A DNA stretch of 40,055 nucleotides from Kiritimatiellia bacterium (GTDB taxonomy: Bacteria > Verrucomicrobiota > Kiritimatiellia > RFP12 > UBA1067). Made by a program: the position numbers and the translations under genes. The notes under the pieces were generated by a model. It saw only the letters and a list, made by a program, of their open reading frames with translations, was not told the DNA's origin and made no database searches. Shown one piece after another: positions 22,251-31,799 of the stretch (its first letter is position 1; each line of letters opens with the position of its first letter). Location: assembly GCA_017542055.1 (NCBI GenBank), contig JAFXXW010000008.1, forward strand, positions 1-40,055, written 5' to 3'.

Positions 22251-23657
22251 ATGGAACTTTACGAACTGGGCATCAAGGCGGCGCAGGACGGACTCGCCAA
22301 AGGCGAATTCACCTCGACCGATCTCGTCGAGTCGCTGATCCGCCGCTACCGCGAAAAGAACGGCGAGATCGGCGCGTATCTGACGTTCGACGAGGAGCAG
22401 GCGCTGGCGCTCGCCAAAGCCAATCCGAAAAGCGTACCGATCGCCATCAAGGATCTCATCAACGTGGCGGGCCAGCCCTGCACGTGCGCGTCCAGGATTC
22501 TGCAGGGCTACGTTTCGCCCTACGACGCCACGGTGATCCGGAATCTCAAGGCCAACGGATTCATTCCCTGCGGCCGGTGCAACATGGACGAATTCGCGAT
22601 GGGCTCCTCCACCGAAAATTCGGCGCTGGGGGTGACGCGCAATCCGTTCGATCCGGGCCGCGTGCCGGGTGGCAGCTCGGGCGGCAGCGCGGCGGCGGTG
22701 GGGGCCGACATGTGCATCGCGGCGCTGGGGTCGGACACGGGCGGGTCCATCCGCCAGCCGGCCAGCTTCTGCAATTGCGTGGGCGTGAAACCCAGCTACG
22801 GTCGCGTGTCGCGCTACGGAGTCACCGCGTTCGCGAGTTCGCTCGACCAGGTGGGGCCCATGACCAAGTCGGTGGACGACGCGGCCATCCTCCTGAAGGC
22901 GCTCGCCGGTCGCGACGAGATGGACGGCACCACGCCCGACGTGCCGGTGCCCGACTATCCGTCGGCCATCGCCGATGCGGACATGAAGGGGCTCAAGATC
23001 GGTCTGCCCAAGGAATATTTCGAAGTGTCCGGCATGGACGCGGAAGTCAAGCGCATCACCGACGAGGCCGTGCGCAAGTGCGAGGCGGCGGGAGCGGAAC
23101 TGGTGGAGGTGAGCCTGCCGCACACCGGATACGCGATGGCGGTTTATTACATCATCGCCCCGGCCGAGGCCAGCGCCAACCTGGCGCGTTTCGACGGCGT
23201 ACGCTACGGCCACCGGTCCGCCGCGAGCCGCGACGTGACGAGCCTCTATCTCAAGAGCCGCGCGGAAGGTTTCGGTCCGGAAGTCAAGCGGCGCATCATC
23301 ATGGGCACCTACGTGCTGTCGTCGGGCTACTACGACGCGTACTACGGCCGGGCGCAGAAAGTGCGCACGCTCATCAAGCGCGACTTCGACGAGGCGTTCG
23401 CCAAAGTGGACGTGATGCTCACCCCGTGCGCGCCCACGCCGGCGTTCAAATTCGCGGAATTGCAGGATCCGCTCACGATGTATCTCAACGATCTCTTCAC
23501 CATCCCGTCTTCCCTCGCGGGGGTCTGCGCGGCCTCGGTACCGGCCGGCTTCACCCGGGAGACCAAGTTGCCGGTGGGGGTGCAGTTCATCGCCGGCGGA
23601 TACGAAGAGACGACGCTCCTCAAGGCTTGCAAGGCATTCGAAAGGATCATGGCATGA
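22251..23657 (+). CDS. gatA: Aspartyl/glutamyl-tRNA amidotransferase subunit A
   Basis: 468 residues of the amidase-signature family; hydrolyses glutamine to supply ammonia to GatB. The Ser-cisSer-Lys triad is visible: K67 in AIKDLIN, S142 in GGSSGGS, and S166 in DTGGSIR. The spacing (75 and 24 residues) matches known GatA enzymes. gatB is not in the window and must be elsewhere. The presence of GatCA implies that this organism makes at least one of Gln-tRNA or Asn-tRNA indirectly. Confidence 0.97.
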   Translation: MELYELGIKAAQDGLAKGEFTSTDLVESLIRRYREKNGEIGAYLTFDEEQALALAKANPKSVPIAIKDLINVAGQPCTCASRILQGYVSPYDATVIRNLKANGFIPCGRCNMDEFAMGSSTENSALGVTRNPFDPGRVPGGSSGGSAAAVGADMCIAALGSDTGGSIRQPASFCNCVGVKPSYGRVSRYGVTAFASSLDQVGPMTKSVDDAAILLKALAGRDEMDGTTPDVPVPDYPSAIADADMKGLKIGLPKEYFEVSGMDAEVKRITDEAVRKCEAAGAELVEVSLPHTGYAMAVYYIIAPAEASANLARFDGVRYGHRSAASRDVTSLYLKSRAEGFGPEVKRRIIMGTYVLSSGYYDAYYGRAQKVRTLIKRDFDEAFAKVDVMLTPCAPTPAFKFAELQDPLTMYLNDLFTIPSSLAGVCAASVPAGFTRETKLPVGVQFIAGGYEETTLLKACKAFERIMA

Positions 23658-24148
23658 CGGCTAGAATCGAAACCTCCATGGGCACCATAACGCTGACGCT
23701 GAACGAGTCGCTGGCGCCGGAAACGGTCCGCAACTTCAAGGCCTACGCCGACGCCGGCCACTACGACGGAACCATCTTCCACCGGGTGATCGACGGTTTC
23801 ATGATCCAGGGGGGCGGTTTCACCAAGGAAATGAACCAAAAGCCCACAAAAGCGCCGATTCGCAACGAGGCGATGAACGGACTGTCCAACCGTCGCGGGA
23901 CCATCGCCATGGCCCGCACGAGCGTGGTGGATTCCGCCACCAGCCAGTTCTTCATCAACGTGGTGGACAACGATTTCCTGGATTTCCGCAACCCCACCGC
24001 GCAGGGGTTCGGTTATGCGGTTTTCGGCGAGGTTTCCGACGGTATGGAAGTGGTCGACCGGATCGCCAAAGCGCCTACCGGAAACTACGGCATGCACCAG
24101 AACGTGCCCCTGGAGCCGGTGGCGATCAAGAAAATTTCTGTAGTTTAA
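23654..24148 (+). CDS. ppiB: Peptidylprolyl isomerase, cyclophilin type
   Basis: 164 residues; catalyses cis-trans isomerisation of X-Pro bonds. Conserved parts are [30 protein letters not shown] and [14 protein letters not shown]. No signal peptide, so it is the cytoplasmic PpiB type. The ATG overlaps the gatA stop (ATGA at 23654-23657). It is the last gene of the long run that starts at acpP; a promoter follows at once. Confidence 0.94.
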   Translation: MTARIETSMGTITLTLNESLAPETVRNFKAYADAGHYDGTIFHRVIDGFMIQGGGFTKEMNQKPTKAPIRNEAMNGLSNRRGTIAMARTSVVDSATSQFFINVVDNDFLDFRNPTAQGFGYAVFGEVSDGMEVVDRIAKAPTGNYGMHQNVPLEPVAIKKISVV

Positions 24149-24151
24149 GGC

Positions 24152-24180
24152 TTGCAAAATTCGCCGAAATAGAGTATAAT
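24152..24180 (+). promoter_or_regulatory. Promoter of the surface-repeat/dnaX operon
   Basis: TTGCAA (24152-24157), a 17-base spacer, and TATAAT (24175-24180), 4 bases after the ppi stop codon. No TG extension here. Confidence 0.8.
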
Positions 24181-24207
24181 ACAAGTAACCTAATAGGAGA
24201 ATAGTCC

Positions 24208-24753
24208 ATGAAAAAACTGTTCATGATGTTTGCCGTTGGCGCGTTTGCTTTCAATGCGGTCGCGCAGGAAGCGTCGGCCGAGGCCGACACCAAGGATGCC
24301 GACACCGCGCTTTGGCCCGTACCTTTCGCCGTGTGCGAATGGCCGGCGACGCCCGATCTGGTGGGGCTTAGGCTGTCGATTCCGTTCTCCACCCGCCAGG
24401 AGGTTATCACCGGCATCGATTTGGGTCTGTGGGGCCGGTGCAAGGATTTCGAAGGTCTGGGTCTCAGCGTGCTGCGCAACGACGTCAAGGATACCTTGGG
24501 CGGTCTGCAGATCGGTCTCTACAACACCGCCAACCGGGCCGACATGGGCGCGCTGCAGGTGGGTCTCTGGAACGAAACGCAGTCGATCCGCGGTCTGCAG
24601 GTGGGCCTCGTGAACATCACGGGCGACGCCCAGGGCTTCCAGGTGGGTCTCATCAACCGCGCGGAAACGCTTTACGGCTTCCAGTTCGGCCTGATCAACG
24701 CCATCCGCGACAACGAATGCCCCGTCATGTTCGGCGCCAACATCGGGTGGTAA
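24208..24753 (+). CDS. LA_2272-type surface repeat protein, exported
   Basis: 181 residues with a signal peptide (about 1-20, ending AFNAVAQ). The mature part has six repeats of the G-(L/F/A)-Q-(V/I/F)-G-L-(Y/W/V/I)-N type at about residues 83, 99, 115, 129, 143 and 157, a period of 14-16 residues. Such repeats are known from Leptospira LA_2272-like surface proteins and many gut Bacteroidetes/PVC proteins. They probably build a beta-structured outer-membrane or surface element. TAGGAGA lies before the start, and the gene has the first strong promoter of the dnaX run, so it may be highly expressed. Confidence 0.8.
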   Translation: MKKLFMMFAVGAFAFNAVAQEASAEADTKDADTALWPVPFAVCEWPATPDLVGLRLSIPFSTRQEVITGIDLGLWGRCKDFEGLGLSVLRNDVKDTLGGLQIGLYNTANRADMGALQVGLWNETQSIRGLQVGLVNITGDAQGFQVGLINRAETLYGFQFGLINAIRDNECPVMFGANIGW

Positions 24754-24759
24754 GACGCG

Positions 24760-25950
24760 ATGCGGATTTATCCTTTTGCGGCCTTGAGGCCCAACGAGGG
24801 GGACGCGGCTTTGGTCGCGTCCGTTCCTTATGATGTGGTGAACACCGCCGAGGCGGCGGCGCTGGCGGAAGGCAACCCCAAGAGCTTCCTGCACGTGTCG
24901 CGGCCGGAGATCGATCTGCCCGCCGGCACCGACGCTTCCTCCCCGGAGGCTTACGCCCAGGCCCGCAAGGCGCTGGACGCGCTGCGCGCTTCGGGTACGC
25001 TGGTCAAGGAGGCAGAGCCCAAGTTCTACGCCTACCGGCAGATCATGGGCTCCCATTCGCAGACGGGCATCGTGGCCTGCTTCGCCACTTCCGAATATCG
25101 CTCCGGCGTCATCAAGCAGCACGAGAAGACGCGCAAGGACAAGGAGGACGACCGCACCCGCCACATCGAGATCCTCGGGGCGCAGACGGGACCGGCGTTC
25201 CTCACCTACCGCGACGATCCGGCCATCGATCTCATCGTCCGGACCGCTTGCCAGGGCGCGCCGCTCTATGACTTCGTCGCGCCGGACGGCATCCGCCACA
25301 CGGTGTGGGAAATCGCCGCCGCCGGCGCCTGCATGGCCGACGAGCTGGCCGAACTTTTCGCCCGCGTGGACCAGGCGTACATCGCCGACGGACACCATCG
25401 CTCGGCCGCCGCCACCCGGTATGCGGCCCAGCATCCGGAAAGCGAAGAGGCCCAGCGCTACATGGCGGTCATCTTCCCGGCGTCGCAGCTCAAGATTCTC
25501 GCCTACAACCGGCTGATCAAGGATTTGAACGGCCTCGGCAAGGAAGAATTCCTGGCGCTGGTCGGCAAGGTGTTCCCCGGCGGCAAGCGCAAGTGCCGCA
25601 TGTATTTCGACGGCCGCTGGACGGAACTCGGCTGGGACATTCCGGCCGACGCCGACGTGGTGGGCTCGCTGGACGTATCCTATCTGCAGGACCGGCTTTT
25701 GCGGCCGGCGCTGGGGATCGACGATCCGCGCACCAGTCCGCGCATTTCGTTCATGGGCGGCATTCGCGGCGACGAGGCTTTGCAGGCGGAGGTGGATGCC
25801 GGCCGCGCGGCGGTGGCGTTCGCCATGGAGCCGGTGACCGTGGAGGAGATGATGGCCATCGCCGACGCCGGCGCCATCATGCCGCCCAAGTCCACCTGGT
25901 TCGAGCCCAAGCTTAGGAGCGGACTTTTCGTCCACGAGGTGGAAGGGTGA
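24760..25950 (+). CDS. DUF1015 family protein
   Basis: 396 residues of the DUF1015 family: MRIYPFAALRPNEGDAALVA at the start, SVPYDVV, then a central YIADGHHRSAAATRYA (about residues 207-222). The family is widespread in anaerobes and has no firm function; the conserved DGHHR suggests a hydrolase or metal site. It begins 6 bases after the surface-repeat gene and overlaps the DUF2062 frame region. Confidence 0.9.
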   Translation: MRIYPFAALRPNEGDAALVASVPYDVVNTAEAAALAEGNPKSFLHVSRPEIDLPAGTDASSPEAYAQARKALDALRASGTLVKEAEPKFYAYRQIMGSHSQTGIVACFATSEYRSGVIKQHEKTRKDKEDDRTRHIEILGAQTGPAFLTYRDDPAIDLIVRTACQGAPLYDFVAPDGIRHTVWEIAAAGACMADELAELFARVDQAYIADGHHRSAAATRYAAQHPESEEAQRYMAVIFPASQLKILAYNRLIKDLNGLGKEEFLALVGKVFPGGKRKCRMYFDGRWTELGWDIPADADVVGSLDVSYLQDRLLRPALGIDDPRTSPRISFMGGIRGDEALQAEVDAGRAAVAFAMEPVTVEEMMAIADAGAIMPPKSTWFEPKLRSGLFVHEVEG

Positions 25951-25952
25951 GG

Positions 25953-26432
25953 ATGCCGGCGCTAGTCCGGAAAAAACTCAAGGAGCTGCACGTCCGGATG
26001 GTCGGGGAGAAGCTCCCGCCGGAGGATATCGCCGCCGGTTGGGCGCTGGGGGTGGGCATCGGTTGCGCCATTCCGTTCGGGATGCAGTTGATCATCTCGG
26101 TGCCGCTGGCCATCATGTGCCGCATCTCCAAACTCGGCGCCACGCTGGGCACGCTCATCTCCAATCCGGTCACGGTGTTCGTCGTCTATCCCGCCCAGAC
26201 CTACGTCATGGGCCGGATAATCTTCGGCGAAAAATTCCTGTCGTTCGAGCAGCTGATGGACACGGAGTGGTGCTGGGAGGCGGTGCGCCGGCTGGGGGTG
26301 GAGGCGATGGTCAGCTTTTTCCTGGGCGGCATGGTGCTGGCGGCCATTCTCACGCCCATAGCCTACTTCGCGGTCAAGCGCATGGTGATCCGCCATCGCG
26401 AACGGCTCGCCTTGAGAAAGGAGCGGCGGTGA
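25953..26432 (+). CDS. DUF2062 domain membrane protein
   Basis: 159 residues with three hydrophobic segments. The family pattern is GWALGVGIGCAIPFGMQLII, then GTLISNPVTVFVVYP and a C-terminal helix. DUF2062 proteins are small inner-membrane proteins, sometimes fused to glycosyltransferases; the function is unknown. The ATG at 25953 is favoured over the GTG at 25947, which overlaps the previous stop codon. Confidence 0.88.
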   Translation: MPALVRKKLKELHVRMVGEKLPPEDIAAGWALGVGIGCAIPFGMQLIISVPLAIMCRISKLGATLGTLISNPVTVFVVYPAQTYVMGRIIFGEKFLSFEQLMDTEWCWEAVRRLGVEAMVSFFLGGMVLAAILTPIAYFAVKRMVIRHRERLALRKERR

Positions 26433-26830
26433 TCTGTCCCGGCAAACAGGCGCAGATAATGGAACTCATGCGCGCGGCCGCGCTGTACGAGGAGGATCTG
26501 GAGGAGACTTTCATCCTGGGAGGCGGCCCCGGCGGCCAGAAGACGAACAAGACGTCGTCGGTGGTGCGGCTGTCGCACGCCAAGAGCGGTCTGGCGGTCA
26601 AGTGCGGCGAAACCCGCAGTCGCGAGGACAATCGCTGGCTGGCCCGTCGCATGCTGGCCGAGGCTATTCTCGAGCGTGAACACAGGCGCAAGAGCGCGGC
26701 CACCGAGGCGCGGGAGAAGATTCGCCGGCAGAAGCGCCGCCGGTCGCGTCGCCAGCGCGAGAAGATGCTGGACGACAAGCATGCGCATTCCGAAAAGAAG
26801 GCCGCCCGGAGAAAGGTGGTGGAGGACTGA
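26429..26830 (+). CDS. Release-factor-like protein with GGQ domain, lacking codon recognition
   Basis: 133 residues. It contains only the RF-1 catalytic domain, with the GGQ motif in GGGPGGQKTNKTSSVVRL (about 31-48), followed by a long Lys/Arg-rich tail. It lacks the stop-codon-reading domains of RF1/RF2. This architecture matches ribosome-rescue hydrolases (ArfB/YaeJ and related), which free stalled ribosomes. The GTG start at 26429 overlaps the DUF2062 stop and has AAAGGAG at 26417-26423; an ATG at 26459 is an alternative. It shares one base with dnaX. Confidence 0.88.
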   Translation: MICPGKQAQIMELMRAAALYEEDLEETFILGGGPGGQKTNKTSSVVRLSHAKSGLAVKCGETRSREDNRWLARRMLAEAILEREHRRKSAATEAREKIRRQKRRRSRRQREKMLDDKHAHSEKKAARRKVVED

Positions 26831-28182
26831 TGGCCGGACAGCATATTCCCTTGTCGCTCAAGTATCGTCCCATGACGTTCGACGACGTCATCGGCCAGGA
26901 ACACGTGGTGGCTACGTTGCGCCACGCCATCGCCTCCGGCCGGGTGGCCAACGCCTATCTGTTCATCGGTCCCCGGGGCATCGGCAAAACCACGCTTTCG
27001 CGCATCTTCGCCAAGGCGCTCAATTGCGTCAGCCCCGTCGGCGTGGAGCCGTGCGGCAAGTGCGCCAATTGCACGGAAATCGCGTCGTCCCGGTCGCTGG
27101 ACGTGACCGAACTGGACGCCGCCAGTCACAACAAGGTGGAGGACGTCCGGCCCATCATCGAGGCGGTGGAGTTCAAGCCCGCGTCCTCCCGCTACAAGAT
27201 TTTCATCATCGACGAGTGCCACATGCTGTCCAACGCGGCCTGGAACGCGCTCCTTAAAACGCTGGAAGAGCCTCCGCCCTACGTGCGCTTCATCTTCGCC
27301 ACCACCGAGGGCGACAAAGTGCTGCCCACCATCGTGTCGCGCTGCCAGCGGTTCGATTTGCGCCGCATCCAGACCAACGACATCGTGGCCCGGCTCAAAG
27401 CGGTCTGCGCCAAGGAGGGCATCGAAGCGGACGAAAACGCGCTTTTGGCCATCGCGCGCGGCGCCGACGGCGGCATGCGCGACGCGCTTTCCTCCCTGGA
27501 CCAGCTCATTTCCTTCAAGGGGACTGTGATCAAGGAGGAAGACGCGCTCGGGGTGTTCGGGCTCGTGTCGCGCTCGTCGTTGGAGACCTTGGCCGCCTCC
27601 ATTCTCTCGGGCGACACCGCCGGCATCCTCAAGGCCATCGATCTTTTCGAATCGGCCGGCAAGAACATGCGCCGGCTGGCGGCCGAGCTGATGCTGCATT
27701 TCCGCAATCTGATCGTGGTGCAGGCGCTGGGGCCGGAAACCAAGTCGCTGGCGGCCACGCCCGAACAGATCAAGGTGCTGTGCGTCCAGGCGCAGGGCAC
27801 GGCCCCCGGACGGCTCTTCCGGATTTGCGACCAGCTGGCAGACATGGAAGACAAGCTTCGCCACGTGCTGAGCGTGCGCACGTTGATGGAGATGACGCTG
27901 ATACGCTGTTCGCGCATCGCGAGCACCGCCACCATCGAGGAGGTGCTGAAGCTGGTGAAGGAGATGAAGGACAATCCGGACGTGGAGCTGCCGGAACCCA
28001 AGGCGTTCGCCGCGCCGGCCGTCCAAGCCGCCCCCGAACCGGAACCCGCCCCCGCTCCCGCGCCCGCACCCATGAAAACGGTGGAAGGGGAACGGCGCGC
28101 GGAAATCGTTAACGATCCCAACTTGAGCGGAATCATGAGCATCTTGGGCGATGCGGAAATCGTGGACATAAAGGAGGGTTGA
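26830..28182 (+). CDS. dnaX: DNA polymerase III subunit gamma/tau
   Basis: 450 residues; the clamp-loader ATPase of the replisome. Walker A is GPRGIGKT (47-54), zinc-binding cysteines are C66, C75, C78 and C81, Walker B is IIDECHML (126-133), and the arginine finger is SRC (170-172). Domain III follows, then a Pro/Ala/Glu linker (about 400-425) and a short end. It is shorter than E. coli tau (643 residues), close to a gamma form. I see no clear slippery sequence for a frameshift. The neighbouring ybaB and recR found in many genomes are missing here. Confidence 0.96.
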   Translation: MAGQHIPLSLKYRPMTFDDVIGQEHVVATLRHAIASGRVANAYLFIGPRGIGKTTLSRIFAKALNCVSPVGVEPCGKCANCTEIASSRSLDVTELDAASHNKVEDVRPIIEAVEFKPASSRYKIFIIDECHMLSNAAWNALLKTLEEPPPYVRFIFATTEGDKVLPTIVSRCQRFDLRRIQTNDIVARLKAVCAKEGIEADENALLAIARGADGGMRDALSSLDQLISFKGTVIKEEDALGVFGLVSRSSLETLAASILSGDTAGILKAIDLFESAGKNMRRLAAELMLHFRNLIVVQALGPETKSLAATPEQIKVLCVQAQGTAPGRLFRICDQLADMEDKLRHVLSVRTLMEMTLIRCSRIASTATIEEVLKLVKEMKDNPDVELPEPKAFAAPAVQAAPEPEPAPAPAPAPMKTVEGERRAEIVNDPNLSGIMSILGDAEIVDIKEG

Positions 28183-28184
28183 AA

Positions 28185-28628
28185 ATGTTCAGCGCGTCAT
28201 GGATCTGGATTTACGTCGGTAGCGCCTTGATGCTCCTCGAGCTGCTCGCGCCCGGTTTTGTCATTTTCTTTTTCGGGTTGTCGGCCGCCACCGTGGGGCT
28301 GATCGCGTCGGTGGCGGGCGATTGGTTTTCGCTCACCTGGCAGTTGGCGGCGTTTTCGGCTTTTTCCATTCTTTATCTGGTCACGCTCCGGCGCTATCTG
28401 CGTAGCGTGTTTTCCGGTTCGCGCGGCGACTCCAAAACCGATTTCGACCACGAGGCCGTGGGTCGCATGGGCAAGATCGTCGAGCCGGTAGCGCCGCCGC
28501 ACGCCGGCCGGGTGATGATCGGCGACGCGGAATGGACGGCCGTGGCGGACCGGCCCCTCGCGGCCGGAACCGAAGTAAGGGTTATTTCGCAAAACAACTT
28601 GACCATGAAAGTGGAGGAGGTAAAATAA
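28185..28628 (+). CDS. NfeD-family membrane protein
   Basis: 147 residues: about three membrane helices (1-75), then a C-terminal OB-fold domain (GRMGKIVEPVAPPHAGRVMI, ending NNLTMKVEEV). NfeD proteins pair with SPFH/stomatin proteins, here encoded directly downstream with a TAATG overlap. The ATG at 28185 has AAGGAGG at 28171-28177. The partnership is thought to organise membrane microdomains. Confidence 0.92.
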   Translation: MFSASWIWIYVGSALMLLELLAPGFVIFFFGLSAATVGLIASVAGDWFSLTWQLAAFSAFSILYLVTLRRYLRSVFSGSRGDSKTDFDHEAVGRMGKIVEPVAPPHAGRVMIGDAEWTAVADRPLAAGTEVRVISQNNLTMKVEEVK

Positions 28629-29512
28629 TGAACGGAGGACTCATCTTTCTGGCGATCGTCGCGCTGATCGTCATCATCGCCATCCTGAAGACGGCGGTAA
28701 TCGTGCCGCAGAAGACGGCGTTCATCGTGGAGCGGCTGGGCAAGTACCGCTGCACCCTGGACGCGGGCTTCCACATTCTCATTCCGTTTCTGGACAGCAT
28801 CGCCTACAAGCACACCCTGAAGGAGCAGGCCATCGACGTGCCGCCGCAGCAGTGCATCACCAAGGACAACATCGCGGTGGACGTGGACGGCATCCTTTAC
28901 ATGCAGGTGATGGACCCCGCCAAGGCGTCCTACGGCATCAGCAACTATCTCTTCGCCACCACCCAGCTGGCGCAGACCACCATGCGTTCGGAAATGGGCA
29001 AGCTCGATCTCGACCGCAGCTTCGAGGAGCGCATGTCCATCAACGCGGCCATCGTGGCGGCGGTGGACAAGGCGTCGGACCCCTGGGGCATCAAGGTCAC
29101 GCGCTACGAAATCAAGAACATCACGCCGCCCCAGTCCATCCGCGACGCGATGGAAAAGCAGATGCGCGCCGAACGCGAAAAGCGGGCGATGATCGCCGAG
29201 TCCGAGGGCGAGCGCCAGTCCAAGATCAACCGGGCCGAGGGCGAGCGCCAGTCCAAGATCGCCCTGGCGGAAGGCAAGGCCAAGGAGATCACGCTCGTGG
29301 CCGAAGCTCAGGCGGCCGGTATCACCAAGGTGGCCGAGGCGCTTAACGGTCCCGGCGGCCGCGAGTCGGTCAACATGCAGCTGGCGCAGCAGTACATCAC
29401 CCAGTTCGGCAATCTCGCCAAGGCCAACAACTCCATGATCATCCCGTCCAATCTGGCGGACGTGGCCGGCATCATCAAGTCTTGTTCAAAAGTAATCCAG
29501 GAGGTCAAGTAA
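28628..29512 (+). CDS. SPFH/stomatin-like membrane protein (paraslipin type)
   Basis: 294 residues: an N-terminal membrane helix (4-21), an SPFH domain (about 25-190; VPQKTAFIVERLGKYRCTL, IDVPPQQCITKDNIAVDVDG) and a helical coiled segment. The latter has a tandem repeat, EGERQSKI twice, also visible as a repeated DNA string. It forms oligomers in the membrane with the NfeD protein encoded upstream. The C-terminal QQYITQF region is typical of bacterial slipins/QmcA. Confidence 0.92.
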   Translation: MNGGLIFLAIVALIVIIAILKTAVIVPQKTAFIVERLGKYRCTLDAGFHILIPFLDSIAYKHTLKEQAIDVPPQQCITKDNIAVDVDGILYMQVMDPAKASYGISNYLFATTQLAQTTMRSEMGKLDLDRSFEERMSINAAIVAAVDKASDPWGIKVTRYEIKNITPPQSIRDAMEKQMRAEREKRAMIAESEGERQSKINRAEGERQSKIALAEGKAKEITLVAEAQAAGITKVAEALNGPGGRESVNMQLAQQYITQFGNLAKANNSMIIPSNLADVAGIIKSCSKVIQEVK

Positions 29513-30415
29513 ATGAAACCTACTCTCGTTGTGCTGGCGGCCGGCATGGGCTCGCGCTACGGCGGTCTCAAGCAGGTGGATCCGGTTGGTCCGTCCGGCG
29601 AGGCCATTCTCGACTATTCGGTGTTCGATGCGGTCCGGGCCGGATTCGGCAAGGTCGTTTTCATCATCCGTCGCGATTTCGAGGCGGAATTCAAGGAGAA
29701 GGTGGGCAAGAAGTACGAAGGTCTGGTTCCGGTTGAGTACTGCTACCAGGACATCAACGATCTGCCCGAGCCCTACAAGGTGCCGGAAGGCCGCACCAAA
29801 CCCTGGGGCACCGCGCACGCCACCCGCGCCGCGCGCACCGTGGTCAAGGAGCCGTTCGCCGTCATCAACGCCGACGACTTCTACGGTCGCGACGCCTTCG
29901 CCAAGCTGGCGGCGTATCTCGCCTCGGCCCAGCCCATGCAGTTCGCGATGGTCGGCTACAAGCTGGAGCTGACGCTGTCCGAAAACGGCAGCGTGGCGCG
30001 CGGCATCTGCAAGGTGGGCGCGGACGGCAGGCTCGAGTCGGTGACCGAAATGACCAAGCTCGTCAAGGCCGGCGACACGGCCGAGAACCGCGAAGACCCC
30101 GAAGCCCCCGTCAAGGTGCCGCTGGACGCCCGCGTGTCGATGAACCTCTGGGGCTTCACCCCCGAGCTGTTCGACGAGCTGGAACGTCGCTTCCCCGCGT
30201 GGCTGGCGGAAAACGGCGCCAAGGAAAAGAGCGAGTGGTACATTCCGTTCGTGGTGGACGAACTCATCCACGAAGGCAAGGCCACCTGCCGGGTGCTGCC
30301 CACCGATTCCAGCTGGTTCGGGGTGACGTACCGCGAGGACAAGCCGTTCGTGACGGCGGAAATCCGGAAGTTGGTGGATGCTGGCGAGTATCCTCGATCT
30401 CTTCTTCCCGCGTAA
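29513..30415 (+). CDS. NTP-transferase (nucleotidyltransferase) family protein
   Basis: 300 residues with the nucleotide-binding signature LAAGMGSRYGGLKQ (8-21) and an INADDFYG metal-binding segment (about 118-125), so it probably activates a sugar phosphate to an NDP-sugar. The C-terminal part does not show a left-handed beta-helix. The substrate is not evident. The start follows the SPFH stop codon directly, with AGGAGG at 29499-29504; its end overlaps comF by 38 bases. Confidence 0.88.
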   Translation: MKPTLVVLAAGMGSRYGGLKQVDPVGPSGEAILDYSVFDAVRAGFGKVVFIIRRDFEAEFKEKVGKKYEGLVPVEYCYQDINDLPEPYKVPEGRTKPWGTAHATRAARTVVKEPFAVINADDFYGRDAFAKLAAYLASAQPMQFAMVGYKLELTLSENGSVARGICKVGADGRLESVTEMTKLVKAGDTAENREDPEAPVKVPLDARVSMNLWGFTPELFDELERRFPAWLAENGAKEKSEWYIPFVVDELIHEGKATCRVLPTDSSWFGVTYREDKPFVTAEIRKLVDAGEYPRSLLPA

Positions 30416-31010
30416 CTGCCCCGTCTGCCGCAACCCGTCGGACCGTCCGGGCCGCTATATCTGCTCGGACTGTCTGAACCGGGTGCCGCTGTTGCCGCCG
30501 GATGACAATCTTCCGGCGGCAATGCATTTCGAAGGGTACGGGCGCAAGCTGATCCTCGACTTCAAGTTCCGCCAGAAACTTTTCCTCCTGGAGGATCTGA
30601 CGGACTTCCTGGAGGCGGCTGCGCTGGCGCACTACAACGTGCCGTCGGTGGACGTGGTGGTGCCCATGCCAGTTCCGTTCTGGCGCCGGCTGTCGCGCGG
30701 CTACAACCAGTCGGGACTGCTGGCCCGCGCGCTCGCCCGCCGCATCGATCGCGCCTGCCGCCCCGACCTGCTCGCGCGTCGGGGCTTTCCCCGCCAACAG
30801 GCCATGCTGGACTACGAAGCGCGCCGCGAAAACGTCAAGGGCACTTTTCGCGTGCCGGCGCGCAAGGCGGGCTATCTCCGGTCGCGCACCGTATTGCTGG
30901 TGGACGATATCCGCACCACCGGCGCCACCTGCGACGAGGCGGTTTCCGTCTTGAAGGCGGCCGGCGCGGCCAAAGTGCTCGTATTGACGCTCGCCCAGGC
31001 GGGCGATTAG
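30378..31010 (+). CDS. comF: ComF family phosphoribosyltransferase-like protein
   Basis: 210 residues. The N-terminal zinc finger has C14, C17, C29 and C32, followed by FKFRQK and PVPFWRRLSRGYNQS (about 98-112), and the PRPP-binding loop TVLLVDDIRTTGAT (171-184). ComF/GntX proteins help single-stranded DNA import in competent bacteria. A ComEC-type channel gene lies 5 kb away, so uptake of DNA is plausible. It ends head-to-head with the LysM gene, and the two stop codons overlap (TTAG at 31007-31010). Confidence 0.92.
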   Translation: MLASILDLFFPRNCPVCRNPSDRPGRYICSDCLNRVPLLPPDDNLPAAMHFEGYGRKLILDFKFRQKLFLLEDLTDFLEAAALAHYNVPSVDVVVPMPVPFWRRLSRGYNQSGLLARALARRIDRACRPDLLARRGFPRQQAMLDYEARRENVKGTFRVPARKAGYLRSRTVLLVDDIRTTGATCDEAVSVLKAAGAAKVLVLTLAQAGD

Positions 31011-31799
31011 AATTCCGGCACCAGCACGGTGGCGGAAGGGGGCAATAAAGTCTCCAGCTCTTCGCGGTCGGCGGCCTTGAGCGGCACGCCTTTCAGCCGC
31101 CAGTCCAAGGGCCTCGCTTCGATTTCCGCTTCCAGATAGTAACGCTTGAAGAACTTGCCCAGGAAAAAGAGATCGGCGTATTTCGATTTGCCGTGCACCA
31201 CGAGATTGAACCGGGGATGCTTCATGACGAGCACCTTGTCCCCCGGCCGGATATTCGCGCCGGCGTCGCCGTTCAGCTTGAGGGTGGAGGCGGCGGTGGC
31301 GCCGTTTTCCCGGGCGATCCGCGCCAGGCTGTCGCCGCGCTTGACTTCCACTTCCTTCACCCATTCGCGCGATTTGAGCGTATAGAGCTTCTTGAAGTTG
31401 AGCGTCCCCAGCCGACGCGCCAGCCGGTCGTCGAGGTCCGCCACCGGTTCGCCCGGCAGCGACCGGAGCCGCTCGATGGTGTCGATGGCCATTTCCGCGT
31501 CGCGCCGCGCTTCCGCCGCTTCCAGCTTGGCCAGCAGATTGCGCACTACCGCCGGACGTCCGGCCGCGCCCGGCAAGGTGGGGGCGGCGCTGGGGATTTC
31601 CGTCTCGATTGCCGGGGCGGGTTCCGCGGGCGCCGGGGCCGTGGCCGCCTCCGCCGGACGGTCCTTGCCCGCGGCGATCCAGGCGCGAACCTTGACCGCC
31701 GTGAAGCTGATGGCCGTCAGCACGAAAACGGAAAGCATCACCACCGCCCAGGGGAACGACTCGTCGTCCGGAGGGCGGGGGTTGTACTCGATGCCGAAT

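Noticed and set aside
24190..25935. 581-codon minus-strand open frame opposite DUF1015 and the surface-repeat gene
   Set aside because: Antisense of genes with family motifs; no recognisable domain on the reverse strand.
26830..28182. Programmed frameshift in dnaX producing gamma and tau
   Set aside because: I found no strong A6-type slippery sequence with a following stem-loop; the product is already near gamma length.
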